From: Cycas panzhihuaensis
Taxonomy: Eukaryota; Cycadophyta
Assembly (NCBI GenBank): GCA_023213395.1
Contig: CM041465.1
Coordinates: 148,435,741-148,499,740 of the forward strand
Direction of reading: 5' to 3'
DNA length: 64,000 nt
Under the pieces are notes generated by a model, which had not been told where the DNA came from, did no database searches, and saw only the letters and a program-made list of their open reading frames with translations. Both the position numbers and the translations under genes were made by a program. Below are positions 45,851 through 55,360 of the stretch, in pieces (positions within the stretch are counted from its first letter, which is position 1; every line of letters begins with the position of its first letter).

Positions 45851-47100
45851 TCAAACGTCGTGACAAACGCAAAGGTAACCAGGATGATAAAGGAAAGAGT
45901 GTTGCTGCTCATTGCGTCCAAGCACAGACCTTGTCAGCCGAAACGGATCGGAGAGACTATTGGGTACTCGATTCTGGAGCGCAGAAGCACATCTCTTACC
46001 AGAGGCGGAACTTTGATACGTTGAAAGCAAATCAAAGTGGTGCTGAGATCGTTCTTGGAGATGCCCGCGTGTTGCCGGTTGATGGTATCGGTGAAGTTTC
46101 CATTGCAGGACGCAAGTTTTTTGGGGTATATTATGTACCCAAGATGCAGTTAAACCTTCTGTCCGCTCGAGAGATCTGCAAAGAAGGTATGAAAGTGGAG
46201 CTCTATGATGATAAGTGCCTAATAAAGGACCCCAAACAGAACTTTGTTGTCGTAGCTACCGGGAGAGTCAGGGACAACTTCTGGGTGTTTGAAAAGTTTC
46301 AATCTCAGAAGAAGTCCTATGCCTTTGTTGCCAGCGCGGATGACGAAAGTAAACTGTGGCGCAATCGCCTTGGGCACCTTAATTACAGGAGTATTGCACT
46401 TCTAAGGAGGTTGAAGATGGTGGAAGGACTGCCGTTGGTTTCCTGCTTGGACGGTGTATGCGAAGGATGCATGTATGGCAAGCATCACCGCTATCCTTTT
46501 GCTCGGGATAACGCCTGGAGAGCCAAGGAGAAGTTGGAGCTTGTACACTCAAACATTATGGGACCACTCCCAAACCCTTCGATATCAGGAGCCCGATATA
46601 CACTTGTGTTTGTGGATGATTACACCAGGAAAGCTTGGGTTTATTTTCTCAAGAACAAGTCAGACGTACTTGATCGCTTCCGTGATTGGAAAACGATGGT
46701 TGAAAATGAAAGTGATAAGAAAATAAAAACTTTACGAAGTGATAATGGTAAAGAATACGACAATCATGCGTTTAATCAGTTCTACCGCAACCCTGGTATA
46801 AAGCGGGAGTTTACAGTCCCGTATACCCCACAACAAAATGGAGTTGCTGAAAGAATGAACTGTACCATGATGGAGATGGCAAGGTGTATGGTGCATGCTA
46901 AAAACTTGCCACCGAAGTTTTGGGCAGAAGTTGTGGCGATTGCTATTTATATTTTAAATCGGGTACCCACTCAGGCAGTTTGCAACATGACCCCCGAAGA
47001 GAAATGGACCTGTCGGAAGCCTACCAATAGCCATTTGAGAACGTTTGGGTGTATAACGTACGCCCACATCCCTGATGATACCCGTAAGAAGCTGGATTGA
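45851..47100 (+). pseudogene. Copia-A(+) protease, pre-integrase and integrase
   Basis: This continues the 459-codon open frame that starts at 45721. Protease WVLDSGAQKHISYQ has its DSG at about 45970. LWRNRLGHLNYRSIAL and CEGCMYGKHHRYPFARDN form the pre-integrase domain. Integrase begins HSNIMGPL; the codon AAC at 46552-46554 puts Asn in place of the first catalytic Asp. LRSDNGKEYDN (about 46735) and NGVAERMN (46840) retain the second Asp and the Glu. The frame ends with TGA at 47098-47100, where the minus copy has an Arg codon (CGG), a lesion consistent with deamination of CGA. Confidence 0.9.
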
Positions 47101-48404
47101 AATAGTCTGAAGTGCATATTCATGGGGTATTGCACGGAGAACAAAGCCTACAAACTATATGGGATCCACAGGGGGAGAAGATTGTGGTTAGTTGGGATGT
47201 TAAATTTGACGAGTCATCGATATATCATGCTGAAAGAGCATCAGGGGAACTTTTTTACCCTCCCCTTCTCCCATTCCCAGATTCTTCAAGCAAAGAGGAC
47301 GATGAGCCAGTCGCTGTAGCACCTGAGGAAGCAAGACCAAGTGGGATGAGTAATAGTGAGGAGCCGCCTCGACAAGAAGTACCTCCAGCAACGGGTCCTT
47401 CTATACCTTTATGGGCAAGGAAAACTCTTGAAGATTTTGGTGTGGTGATGCAAACCCTAACTGATGACAGACGAACCAGAAGTCAACATGCCAGTCGAAC
47501 TCTGCTGGTAGACACCAATGACTCCAGTGATCGTGATTTGTTTGCTGAAGCGAAAGGAGATCCACGATGGAGAGCTACAATGGAGGAAGAATATGGTTCT
47601 CTGATGAAGAACGATACATGGGATTTGGTCCCACTACCTCCGTCGAAGAATCTTGTTGGATGCAAGTGGGTCTATAAGACAAAGTTCCGCTCTGATGGAG
47701 AGGTGGACAAGTACAAGGCCAGACTTGTTGCGCAGGGATTAAAGCAGAAAGAAGGAATTGACTACGAGGAGACGTTTGCACCAGTCTCTAGAATGACAAC
47801 GATTCACTTACTCATTTCCTTAGCAGCTGCATTAAATTGGGAGTTACACCAGATGGACGTTAAGTCCGCATTCCTTAATGGGGATCTAAAGGAGGAGATA
47901 TACATGTCGCAGCCTCTGGGATTCATTAAAGATGGCTAGGAGCATCTTGTTTGCTGTCTGAAAAAGTCAATCTATGGCCTAAAACAAGCACCTCGTGCTT
48001 GCTATGAGAAGATGGATGCCATGTTGAAAGCTGAAGGTTTTGAAATTTTAGAACTCGACTCGAATTTGTATGTGAAAAGAAGAGGGACTTCCGCAGTTGC
48101 TTGCGTCGTGTATGTGGATGATCTAATCATTGGTGGTAATCGTGGAAAGGCTATAACTGAAGTCAAATCCAATTTAGGAGCTTCATTTGACATGACGGAT
48201 CTTGGGAAACTTCACTATTTCTTGGGCATTCAGATCAAGCAGATGGAAGATAGGATCGTGTTGTTGCAATCACAATATGTGAAGAACTTACTGGAAAGAT
48301 TTGGGATGCAACACTGCAAACCTGTTGCAACACCATGTGTAAAAGGCGCAAGATTGCAGAAGGGTATGGCCCAACCTTCTGTAGATGGCACAAAATATCG
48401 CTAG
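47101..48404 (+). pseudogene. Copia-A(+) reverse transcriptase
   Basis: After the TGA and a 2-base insertion near 47157 the pol frame continues at 47160. The acidic linker ([16 protein letters not shown]) leads to the polymerase: [40 protein letters not shown] and [23 protein letters not shown] at 47937-47939 stands in KDG-stop-EHLV, at the same place as in the minus copy. Beyond it come LKKSIYGLKQAPRA, YVDDLIIGG (catalytic Asp pair intact, 48112-48138), FDMTDLGKLHYFLGIQIKQ and the CKPVATP block. A further stop lies at 48402-48404. Confidence 0.9.
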
Positions 48405-49094
48405 TTGGTAGGGAGTCTCATTTATTTGACTCATACCAGGCCAGATATCGCATACGCTGTTGGATTGGTTTCCCGCTATATGCAGAATCCTCAGGAGCCT
48501 CATTTGTGGCAGCAAAGCGGATTTTGAAATATTTAAAGGGGACAATCAATCTTGATCTTGAATACTGCAGAGGTGAGAAGATCAGGTTGCATGGCTATAC
48601 GAATGTTGATTGGGGAGGAGATTCCGATGATCGGAAGTCCATTGCTGGATACCTGTTTAGTATTGGCAATGGATTTGTTTCGTGGCAGTCGAAGAAGCAA
48701 CAGACAATGGCGCTATTTTCTCTGATAGAATATCAAGGACTCGATCTTTGGTGCGAAAGAAGCGATATGGTTGCAAGGTCTCTTGGAATTTCTTGGCGTT
48801 TCCAATGGACATTCGATTCTCTTTGTTGATAATCAGAGTACCATTCGTCTGTCGAAGAATCCAGAGTTTCATGCGCGTACAAAGCATATCGAGATTCAAA
48901 ACCATTACATTCGTGAGCAGATCAAGTTCGGGAAACTGCAGGTCGACTATTGTCTGAGTGAATTACAACTTGCGGACGTGTTCACCAAGCCACTCACTGA
49001 AGATCAATTCACGAAGATGCGTATCGGATTAGGTCTCACCGATGTTATCCTTGAGGGGGGATGTATCGACAAGGATAAAGAAGCTGCAGGATAG
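48405..49094 (+). pseudogene. Copia-A(+) RNase H
   Basis: Two frames carry the domain. 48405-48760 reads [40 protein letters not shown] and SWQSKKQQTMALFSLIEYQG. From 48771 it reads MQGLLEFLGVSNGHSILFVD, NQSTIRLSKNPEFHARTKHI and ADVFTKPLTEDQF, and ends with TAG just after AAG at 49092. SSTEAEY, the usual copia motif, reads FSLIEYQ, so an indel and substitutions hit this spot. A frameshift lies near 48735. Confidence 0.88.
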
Positions 49095-49147
49095 TCTCAG
49101 CCTTCGTGATAACTCAACTGTTGCACGTTGCAAGTTCCCCACATTCA

Positions 49148-49160
49148 CATTAAGGGGGGA
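49148..49160 (+). other. Copia-A(+) polypurine tract
   Basis: cattaagggggga directly before the 3' LTR. Confidence 0.85.
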
Positions 49161-49518
49161 TGTTAGCATGGCAGTTAATTATTAAGCCACTTAATTAATG
49201 TTAATGTGGTTTAATTATGTGAAAGGGTGTGAGCCAAAAGGTGCGATTTATTCGGAGGGTCACAACCCTAAACGGGTGACACCTCTTGAAGAGTATATAT
49301 GCCTTGAGGCCTTGTGTATTCTATATCGAAGTTCATTGTGAGATAATCAACGATCCCTCGAGGATCCTTTTGTGGTGGGTTTTTTCCCGAAAGTGTTTTC
49401 CCACGTATATCCTGTGTTCTGTGCATGTCTTCTGTGTATATTTTTCTTGTGCTTGCTGTGTATGGTTAAAAGATCCTACATATGGGAACATCAGTGTATG
49501 ATTTCATGTTCCCGAACA
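49161..49518 (+). repeat. Copia-A(+) 3' LTR
   Basis: TGTTAGCATGG ... tgttcccgaaca, 358 bp. It carries a 13-bp insertion (gcatgtcttctgt-like, near 49423) relative to the 5' LTR, formed from a local repeat of the ttctgtg word. Confidence 0.95.
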
Positions 49519-50560
49519 AATAGGTAGGAGAGTTAATCTTGGATTTTGTTAGTAGGATGAAAATTATATTTGCTAGTATGATGAAATAGAGAAAACATGC
49601 TAGACTACTTAATGAAGAGTTATATCATAAATGAATTACAATTGAAACTGAAAGATTCACTTAAGCAACACCCAACAAAGAACTTTGAGGAAACAAAAAA
49701 ACAAGCTCTAAAGTTTGAGGAGCAAATGCATTTAGAAGAGACCTATGGCGAAGATAGAATGCTGAAAATCCTAAGGGACAAAATCAAAGAATTTTGAGTG
49801 GAAAACACGTGTCATGCAATTGGGAAGAAAAAAGAAAATCCATAAATAGAGGCCCTAAGGGAGGAAATTGCCTGATTGAAATTAGAACTCAAGAAGGGCA
49901 AAATGGTGGTTGAACCAAAAAAGGGGTCAAGCCCTAACACTAGTAGAAAACCATAAACTAAAAGGGTACACAACATAAGAGAGAAATTGTGTCCCATTTA
50001 TGAATGTACAATGCATAGCTTATGTGATTATTACTACAATGAGTGTTGTAACAACAAGTAGGGGAGAGATTGGGGCAGAGGTAGAAACAAATAGACTAGG
50101 TCATTATATTTTTCGAAAACAACACTAGACTTGCCCAAGAAGGGAAAATAGGTGGGTAGATACATGTTTTGTTTCAAATTTAGGCATTGTAGGTCTGAGT
50201 TGCCTTATGAGAAGGCTAGCTGCAATTGTGCACACGTGCTATAAGTGCGGGCTAGGAGATTATGATTTGGAAAATTGCCACAACATTAAATCTAGCCACC
50301 ATACAATGATTGCTCCTGACCCCTTGATGATACTTAGAGTAGTTAATCTCCAAGCAAGAAGTAGGTTGACTAGAGTCCTCAGAAGGAAGAATCAGATTAC
50401 CCTAATCTAAGGGTAGAAATTGATTAGTTTGTAGCTGTGATGAAGGCTTTGGAAGACATTGCTAGAGAAGCAAAGGCTAATCACCCATCCTTACCCAAAT
50501 TAGAGATCAAACAAGTGTATAGGAGAAGGGCATCTCCTAGAAGAAGTGAGTTGATGTTGT
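49519..50560 (+). pseudogene. Gag-like gene, 3' part
   Basis: The gag interrupted at 43137 continues here. 49597-49797 is open and charged (YIINELQLKLKDSLKQHPTK, then NFEETKKQALKFEEQMHLEE). Two Cys-rich blocks follow: a decayed CPIYECTMHSL near 49990 and CYKCGLGDYDLENC at about 50240-50281. In the latter, Tyr occupies the His position of a CCHC knuckle, one C-to-T change away. A last conserved-looking stretch is VAVMKALEDIAREAKANHPS (about 50433-50492). No protease motif was recognised. The family is uncertain, gypsy-type being most likely. Confidence 0.5.
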
Positions 50561-50817
50561 CACCAAGTCCTTTGATAGGAGATCAATACTAAAATATGAA
50601 TGCACACACTTGAGTACTAAACAAAGACTATAACAATCAACTTGATAATTGATAAAAGATGATGAGAGTCATTACAATGCAGAAATATTTATATGAGCCC
50701 TCAGGCATTCCTGCCAAAAGGTACAACCTTTTCTTGCCTAATTGTAGCTATTCCCACCTAATTCCAAATTATATATTATTTAACATGATTGGTTATGACT
50801 TAGGGTTGTAACAAGTT
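50561..50817 (-). repeat. LTR-like sequence on the minus strand
   Basis: Reading leftward from the chromovirus junction, TGTTACAACCCTAAG follows a purine-rich gagggagaac (the two are separated by the inserted element) and a TATA-like catataaatattt lies at 50683-50696. This could be the 3' LTR of copia-E or of another minus-strand element. The far end is not fixed. Confidence 0.4.
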
Positions 50818-51289
50818 TGTAGTGATTCTTTCACCAAAATGATACAAAATGGAGCAAAACATAGGCAATTTATAGAAAACAAAACTCAAATAGCAATTTC
50901 CTTGTATGAAAATATCCATATCAAATGTATAACAAATATAAATCAAAGTACAACTACTGAAATTAAGATCAAATTGCGATCAAAATACAAATAGATGATC
51001 GAAAAGGTACCAATGCACTTGTAAAGTTTGCTGAGCCTTTCGAGGCAAGGATCCTCCTCAGAAAATGCAGCCCTAAGGTTGAAATTCTGCACTTGCCAAA
51101 GGGTGAAATTGGAGAGAAAAACCTACACACAATGATGACCAAATGATCCCCAAGGGTCCTTATTTATAGGCACACTAATTGGAATAATAGAATTCGGCCA
51201 GAGAGATAAATGATGCACCCAAAACTGCAATTAGAAGTTGGCCATAGCCTTGTATAGGAGTTGGCCAGATTTAAGACAGGGTCGCTTCA
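50818..51289 (-). repeat. Deleted chromovirus 3' LTR
   Basis: 472 bp, tgtagtgattc ... gtcgcttca on the plus strand. A TATA-like ctataaataagg reads on the minus strand near 51164-51175. Confidence 0.93.
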
Positions 51290-51300
51290 AGACCCCCCAT
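51290..51300 (-). other. Deleted chromovirus polypurine tract
   Basis: atggggggtct on the minus strand, immediately before the 3' LTR. Confidence 0.8.
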
Positions 51301-51480
51301 GAAACTGTGCTTTGCCCTCAAAGCATTGGTAGGTTCGGAAATTGTTTTAACCATTCATCTTTCTCCCATGTGGCATCTTTAATGCCTAGGTCCTTCCATT
51401 TGATCAGGTGTTCTTTGATTTGTCTGCTCCTAAGCACTCAGTTTCTTCGGACTCTAATGTCATCTTTCCTTCTTCGTTAA
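51301..51480 (-). pseudogene. Retained chromodomain module
   Basis: Read on the minus strand, 51478-51440 gives NEEGKMTLESEETE, comparable to NEGKITLELEAI of the intact copy at 38420. After a frame shift near 51430, SRQIKEHLIKWKDLGIKD, then ATWEKDEWLKQFPNLPML and stop follow (about 51420-51320). The aromatic and acidic positions of the chromodomain are present. In the family this domain binds modified histone tails and directs integration. Here it is out of frame with the upstream protease part. Confidence 0.82.
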
Positions 51481-52870
51481 GTTGCCACTGTAACCCTAAG
51501 ACCACATCGACTACTCCTATTTGCGTTGCGAACATGTTGGAATTCAAGGGGTACTCACCAATTTTCAAGTTGATATGTCTGTAGAATCCTCCGCAGGGTG
51601 CCGTCTTCCCATTGGAAATTGAGACTTGGAAGGCTTTCAATGGTTCCACCTTTACTCCTAGCTTTGGTGTTGTTGGTCTGTTGATGAAGTTATGGGTACT
51701 TCCGCTATCCACTAGTACCGCTATTGGAGCACCTTTCAACATTCCTTCAAATCGTAAGGTTTGGGGTGTCGTACTCTGTCCTATTATGGCCTGCAGGGAG
51801 ATTTGAACATTCTCGGTGTCAATTTCTAGTAATTCCTCTAGCTCGCCTCCAGCTTGTTCATTGTCGTCTTCCTGCTCTTGTATTGCTTCTTCTTCCATTT
51901 GTTTTGGTATATCTAGTTCTTCGTTATTTAACATGAATACCTTCTTACCTGTGCATTGGTGTTCCCTGTTCCATTTTCCTTCACATTTAAAGCATGTGGC
52001 CTTCCTTATGTGTTCTTCACGTGTAGGATTTTCTGTTGTACTTTTGATTGCGAGAGGAGCATCGGTTTTGACCCCTGATCTATTCCAGTTTGTGGTGGAC
52101 GGTGGTGCCATCTCTGTTCTACACACAAAAGTTGGTCGGGTTTCTTTTAGTTCAATTTCAACACACCTGGCATGTTTTATAATTTCTTCCAGTGCTCCAT
52201 GTTGTTTTGGTAGCACACAGAATCTTATCAGCGCCTTGAGACCACGTATGTATGTTTCCGTGAGGCATTTTTGAGGGATATTTGATGTGATCATGCATTG
52301 TAGCATCTGGAATTGTTCGGTATATTCTCGAACTGACCCTGTTTACTGCAGTCTTATTAGTTGAGCAAAGTAATCCATGGCCCATGAATCTTCATACTGA
52401 TTGATAATTGCTGCTCTAAAGTTTTTCCATTCTTGCTATTGCGATCCTATCATCTTTTTCCACCAATAATACCAATTTAGGGCTCATCCATATAGGCGTA
52501 AGGAGGCGATCGGAACCATTTCTATCTTTGGCATCTGGTTAACCGCAAAGTAGGTTTCCATCTGAAGTATTCAAGCTCTTATGTCTTGCGTTTTTTCAAG
52601 ATCAAATTTCTCCAATGCGATCTTTGTGTTCGTGGGGATTCCTTGTGGTCTCATGTTTCTTTGTTGAGAAACAAATCCTTCTTTGAATCTGCCTTCCTGG
52701 TTTTCTTGGTCTATATCTTGATCTGAATCCTGGCCTTGTTTTACTTTCGGTTGGATTATGTCTTGTCTTTCTAATCTTCCGTTGAGGTTTCTGATCTGTT
52801 GTATCAATTCTTGCATGACTATTGTTATGTTTTCTGTGAGTTGTTCCTTAGACTCTTGGGATCTCGGCAT
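51481..52870 (-). pseudogene. Deleted chromovirus gag and protease
   Basis: Start at ATG 52870 (MPRSQESKEQLTENITIVMQ). One frame runs to 51404 with four internal stops (near 52570, 52485, 52440 and 52345), each explicable by C-to-T or G-to-A. The capsid has ALEKFDLEKTQDIRA and NQYEDSWAMDYFAQLIRLQ. The knuckle is of the variant type CFKCEGKWNREHQC (about 51993-51952). An acidic linker (EEEAIQEQEDDNEQAGGELE) follows, then the aspartic protease with VLVDSGSTHNFI (about 51722-51687) and VVLGLQWQL. At about 51480 the frame passes directly into the pol C-terminus, the deletion junction. Confidence 0.87.
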
Positions 52871-52989
52871 TCTGTTCGGCGTTCCGATTTTCCTGGATCT
52901 TAGTTCCGTTTTAGTTTTTTCTATCTTTCTCGGGTGGGAGGGTGTGTCAAAATTTCCTTCACTTTGGAAAAAATTTCTGCTTCAGAACG

Positions 52990-53003
52990 AAGCTCTGATA
53001 CTA
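52990..53003 (-). other. Deleted chromovirus primer-binding site
   Basis: Minus strand TAGTATCAGAGCTT, two bases after the 5' LTR. TGG is TAG by one G-to-A change. Confidence 0.8.
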
Positions 53004-53005
53004 CT

Positions 53006-53476
53006 TGTAGCGATTCTTTCACCAAAATGATACAAAATGGAGCAAAACGTAGCAAATTTATAGAAAACAAAACTCAAATAGCAATTTCCTTGTATGAAAT
53101 ATCCATATCAAATGTATAACAAACATAAATCAAAGTACAACCATTGAAATTAAGATCAAATTGTGATCAAAATATAAATAGATGATCGAAAAGGTACCAA
53201 TACACCTGTAAAGTTTGTCGAGCCCTTCGAGGCGGGGATCTTCCTCAGAAAATGTAGCCCTAAGGCTGAAATTCTGCACTTGCCAAAGGCCGAAATTGGA
53301 GAGGAAAACCTGCACACAATGATGATCAAATGACCCGCAAGGGTCCCTATTTATAGGCACACTAATTGGAATAATAGAAGTCGGCCAGAGAGATAAAAGA
53401 TGCACCCAAAACTGCAATTAGATGTTGGCCACAACCTTGTATAGGAGTCAGCTAGAGTTAAGACAGGGTCGCTTCA
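53006..53476 (-). repeat. Deleted chromovirus 5' LTR
   Basis: 471 bp, tgtagcgattc ... gtcgcttca on the plus strand. The TATA-like ctataaataggg on the minus strand lies near 53348-53359. 53477-53481 (aagtt) is the target duplication. Confidence 0.93.
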
Positions 53477-53481
53477 AAGTT

Positions 53482-53655
53482 CTCCCTCTTAAGATGGTTT
53501 ATCCTAAAGGAAGTGGCATTCATGCCAACTTCCATCCATGATTTAATCACACAAACGAAAGAAAAGAAGAGCAACAATGGAGATGAGGAGGTCAAATTAT
53601 TTGGGTCTCCAAAATCAACATCTATTCATTCATTCTAATTACATCAATATTGCCT

Positions 53656-53695
<40 letters not shown>

Positions 53696-53911
53696 ATATA
53701 ATACAGTTATGTGAGAGGCAAGAAAGTGAGGAGGGTAGATCATGCAATGTGACATTTGGCACCTTGTATAATTAACATACAATGCATTACAATGAGGTCA
53801 GACCAAAAAAAATCCCACATGCCTAGGCTCACAACTTCAAGTTGTAACTTAACACAATCATGAGACTAATACAATTCAATATACTAACTTACTAACTTTA
53901 CATTAAATATT
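53482..53911 (-). other. 3' flank of copia-E, no gene
   Basis: In the minus direction this follows the copia-E RNase H once LINE-B is removed at its target duplication. Near 53480-53500 it shows ttaagagggagaac, which may be a polypurine tract. It holds a microsatellite (53656-53694). No coding frame was found. Confidence 0.4.
53656..53694. repeat. (CA)n(TA)n microsatellite
   Basis: Thirteen CA units followed by about six TA units, uninterrupted. Confidence 0.95.
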
Positions 53912-53926
53912 ACAAATGTGCATCAC
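53912..53926. repeat. Target-site duplication of LINE-B, left
   Basis: acaaatgtgcatcac recurs exactly at 61191-61205. Confidence 0.93.
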
Positions 53927-54026
53927 TTTTTTTTTTTTTTGGTAAGGTTTAAATAAATGGGGATTAAAAGGGGACCTTAACCCCTATACACAGTCTGCCC
54001 ATATGGCTTCGTAAATCAGCCGTGAC

Positions 54027-54246
54027 TGTTGGAAAATAGACCTACAATAAGATAATAACAAAGAGAAACAAACACCTCCATAGGATCGAACAGTACCCTT
54101 AAGGTACCTCAAATTGTATTAAGAAAAATCATTACAACAACATTCAATATGATACACTATATTGTGTATTTATAATACAAGTCATGATGGAAGAGTAGGA
54201 CCCACTTGCATGTGGGACAAATCAAATGTGCATTAATATTCCAACA
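54027..54246 (-). repeat. Gag-only element 3' LTR
   Basis: 220 bp, TGTTGGAAAATAGACC ... attccaaca. The only difference from the other LTR is aaagag versus aaatag near 54065. Confidence 0.96.
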
Positions 54247-54260
54247 CTCCCCCTTAATAC
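54247..54260 (-). other. Gag-only element polypurine tract
   Basis: Minus strand GTATTAAGGGGGAG directly before the 3' LTR. The gag stop codon TAA lies inside it. Confidence 0.85.
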
Positions 54261-55360
54261 ACATTTGGGTTATTTGTACTTGTAACGCCTTGTCCTTGGA
54301 AGTCGAAAATGATGTCTTCAACTTGATCCTTGTCTTCAAACTTGTAGTGATGTCTTTGTTGTAGAATGATGTCTTCATCTTGATTTGTGTCTTCAATTAT
54401 GTACTGATGTCTTTGTAGGATGATGTCCTCAACTTGATTTCTGTCTTCAATCATGTAGTGATGATGTCGATGTAGCAGCTCTAGCAAGTGTAAATCATGA
54501 TTCTTCATTGTGCTTGGTCTAGTTTGATTTTGATGTAGATCATGTAAACAACCATCTTCAATCACAACTTGCATGTCATCATTATCCTGTATAAACTCTT
54601 GATCACCATATACAATAGTGATCACTTCAATCTTTGGAGTGGAATCTTGATCAACTAATATACTCTTTGAAATTGAATCAATGCTTAAAGAAGGAATGTC
54701 ATCAATATAAGGCTCATCCTTTATAGGATCATTAGATTCAATTTCTCTTGAAATCAATTCATCACTTTCAATGTCTTCATCTGTAATCTCATCAATGCAT
54801 TCAACAGTAGAAGTTTTGTTAGTACTCAGACATTCTTCATCTTGACATGCTGTTTCATCAATGTTGATGATACTTTCTTCATTTGTTGTGCCTGTACCAT
54901 AACTAGCCTTAATTGCTTTTTCAATCATTCGTTGTGTTTCTTCAGGAGTTTGTTCAAATACTTCCCTTAGAAAATCCCAAGCTTCTTTAGTATTACTTGC
55001 ATGTAGAATCATAGGAATGACAAAATGGAATTTGGAAGGAAGATCAACCTCATTGAATGCAGCACGAATCATAATGAATGCGTTTCTATATTTCTTCTCA
55101 AGTATTTCCTTTTCTTCTTCATCATTAGGGATATCATATTCATCAGTAACAATCTTCCACAAACCTCTAGCTATGAATAGACATTTCATTTTAATTGTCC
55201 AAAAGAAGTAGTCTTCACCATTGCATTTAGGTACTGGAAGAAACGAATCCCTTAAGTAATATTCATTTGTTTCAGGAGCATATATAACTACATCATTATC
55301 CTCCATGATTATAAATGCCATCTCTAAATAATGTGTCCCTTTTTCAATCAACAAACTCAC
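54254..55360 (-). CDS. Intact Gag-like protein of the LTR element
   Basis: 368 codons, uninterrupted, which is exceptional in this window. The start could be Met 1 (55360), the Met at 55321 (MAFIIMEDND) or the one at 55306. The N-terminal half is a copia-type capsid of the DUF4219/UBN2 kind: CNGEDYFFWTIKMKCLFIAR, GLWKIV, then EKKYRNAFIMIRAAFNEVDL, NTKEAWDFLREVFEQTPEET. No CCHC zinc knuckle follows. Instead there is a long acidic Ser/Asp/Glu-rich region (about residues 165-280). The C-terminus holds three tandem repeats of 18-19 residues around (H/Q)Y-EDxNQxEDIILQ. The stop lies in the polypurine tract seven bases from the LTR. It likely forms or enters virus-like particles of an autonomous partner; that is inference. 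Confidence 0.85.
   Translation of the reverse strand: MSLLIEKGTHYLEMAFIIMEDNDVVIYAPETNEYYLRDSFLPVPKCNGEDYFFWTIKMKCLFIARGLWKIVTDEYDIPNDEEEKEILEKKYRNAFIMIRAAFNEVDLPSKFHFVIPMILHASNTKEAWDFLREVFEQTPEETQRMIEKAIKASYGTGTTNEESIINIDETACQDEECLSTNKTSTVECIDEITDEDIESDELISREIESNDPIKDEPYIDDIPSLSIDSISKSILVDQDSTPKIEVITIVYGDQEFIQDNDDMQVVIEDGCLHDLHQNQTRPSTMKNHDLHLLELLHRHHHYMIEDRNQVEDIILQRHQYIIEDTNQDEDIILQQRHHYKFEDKDQVEDIIFDFQGQGVTSTNNPNVY
54311..54478 (-). repeat. 54-57 bp tandem repeats encoding the Gag C-terminus
   Basis: Units start at 54311, 54368 and 54422 (plus-strand view, each opening gatgtcttcaacttgat or a close variant). They are in frame and code for an 18-19-residue acidic/aromatic repeat. Copy differences are mostly synonymous or conservative by eye. 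Confidence 0.85.

Larger units (their letters stand above)
43138..49518 (+). mobile_element. Copia-A(+): complete Ty1/copia element
   Basis: A 6.38-kb element with two LTRs (345 and 358 bp), a perfect initiator-Met primer-binding site, leader, gag, protease, integrase, reverse transcriptase, RNase H and polypurine tract. The LTRs differ at roughly ten positions plus a 13-bp insertion, so it is fairly young. The flanks aatat (43133-43137) and aatag (49519-49523) are a likely target duplication with one change. The frame is broken in at least five places, so it is not autonomous now. Confidence 0.95.
50818..53476 (-). mobile_element. Internally deleted chromovirus with Gag, protease and chromodomain
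   Basis: A 2.66-kb minus-strand element. The LTRs are 50818-51289 and 53006-53476 (TG...CA, about 8 percent different by eye), and the 5-bp target duplication is aagtt (50813-50817 and 53477-53481). Internally it holds gag, protease, then directly the extreme C-terminus of pol with the chromodomain. Reverse transcriptase, RNase H and integrase are gone. LTR and chromodomain match the pol copy at 36278-39151. It would need proteins of a complete relative to move. Confidence 0.93.

Noticed and set aside
51816-52274. 152-codon Ser-rich plus-strand frame
   Set aside because: It is antisense to the acidic linker and gag of the deleted chromovirus; Ser/Cys richness comes from the complement of Glu/Asp codons.
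53656-53694. (CA)n(TA)n considered as a Z-DNA or regulatory element
   Set aside because: It is an ordinary microsatellite in non-coding copia flank; nothing links it to a gene.
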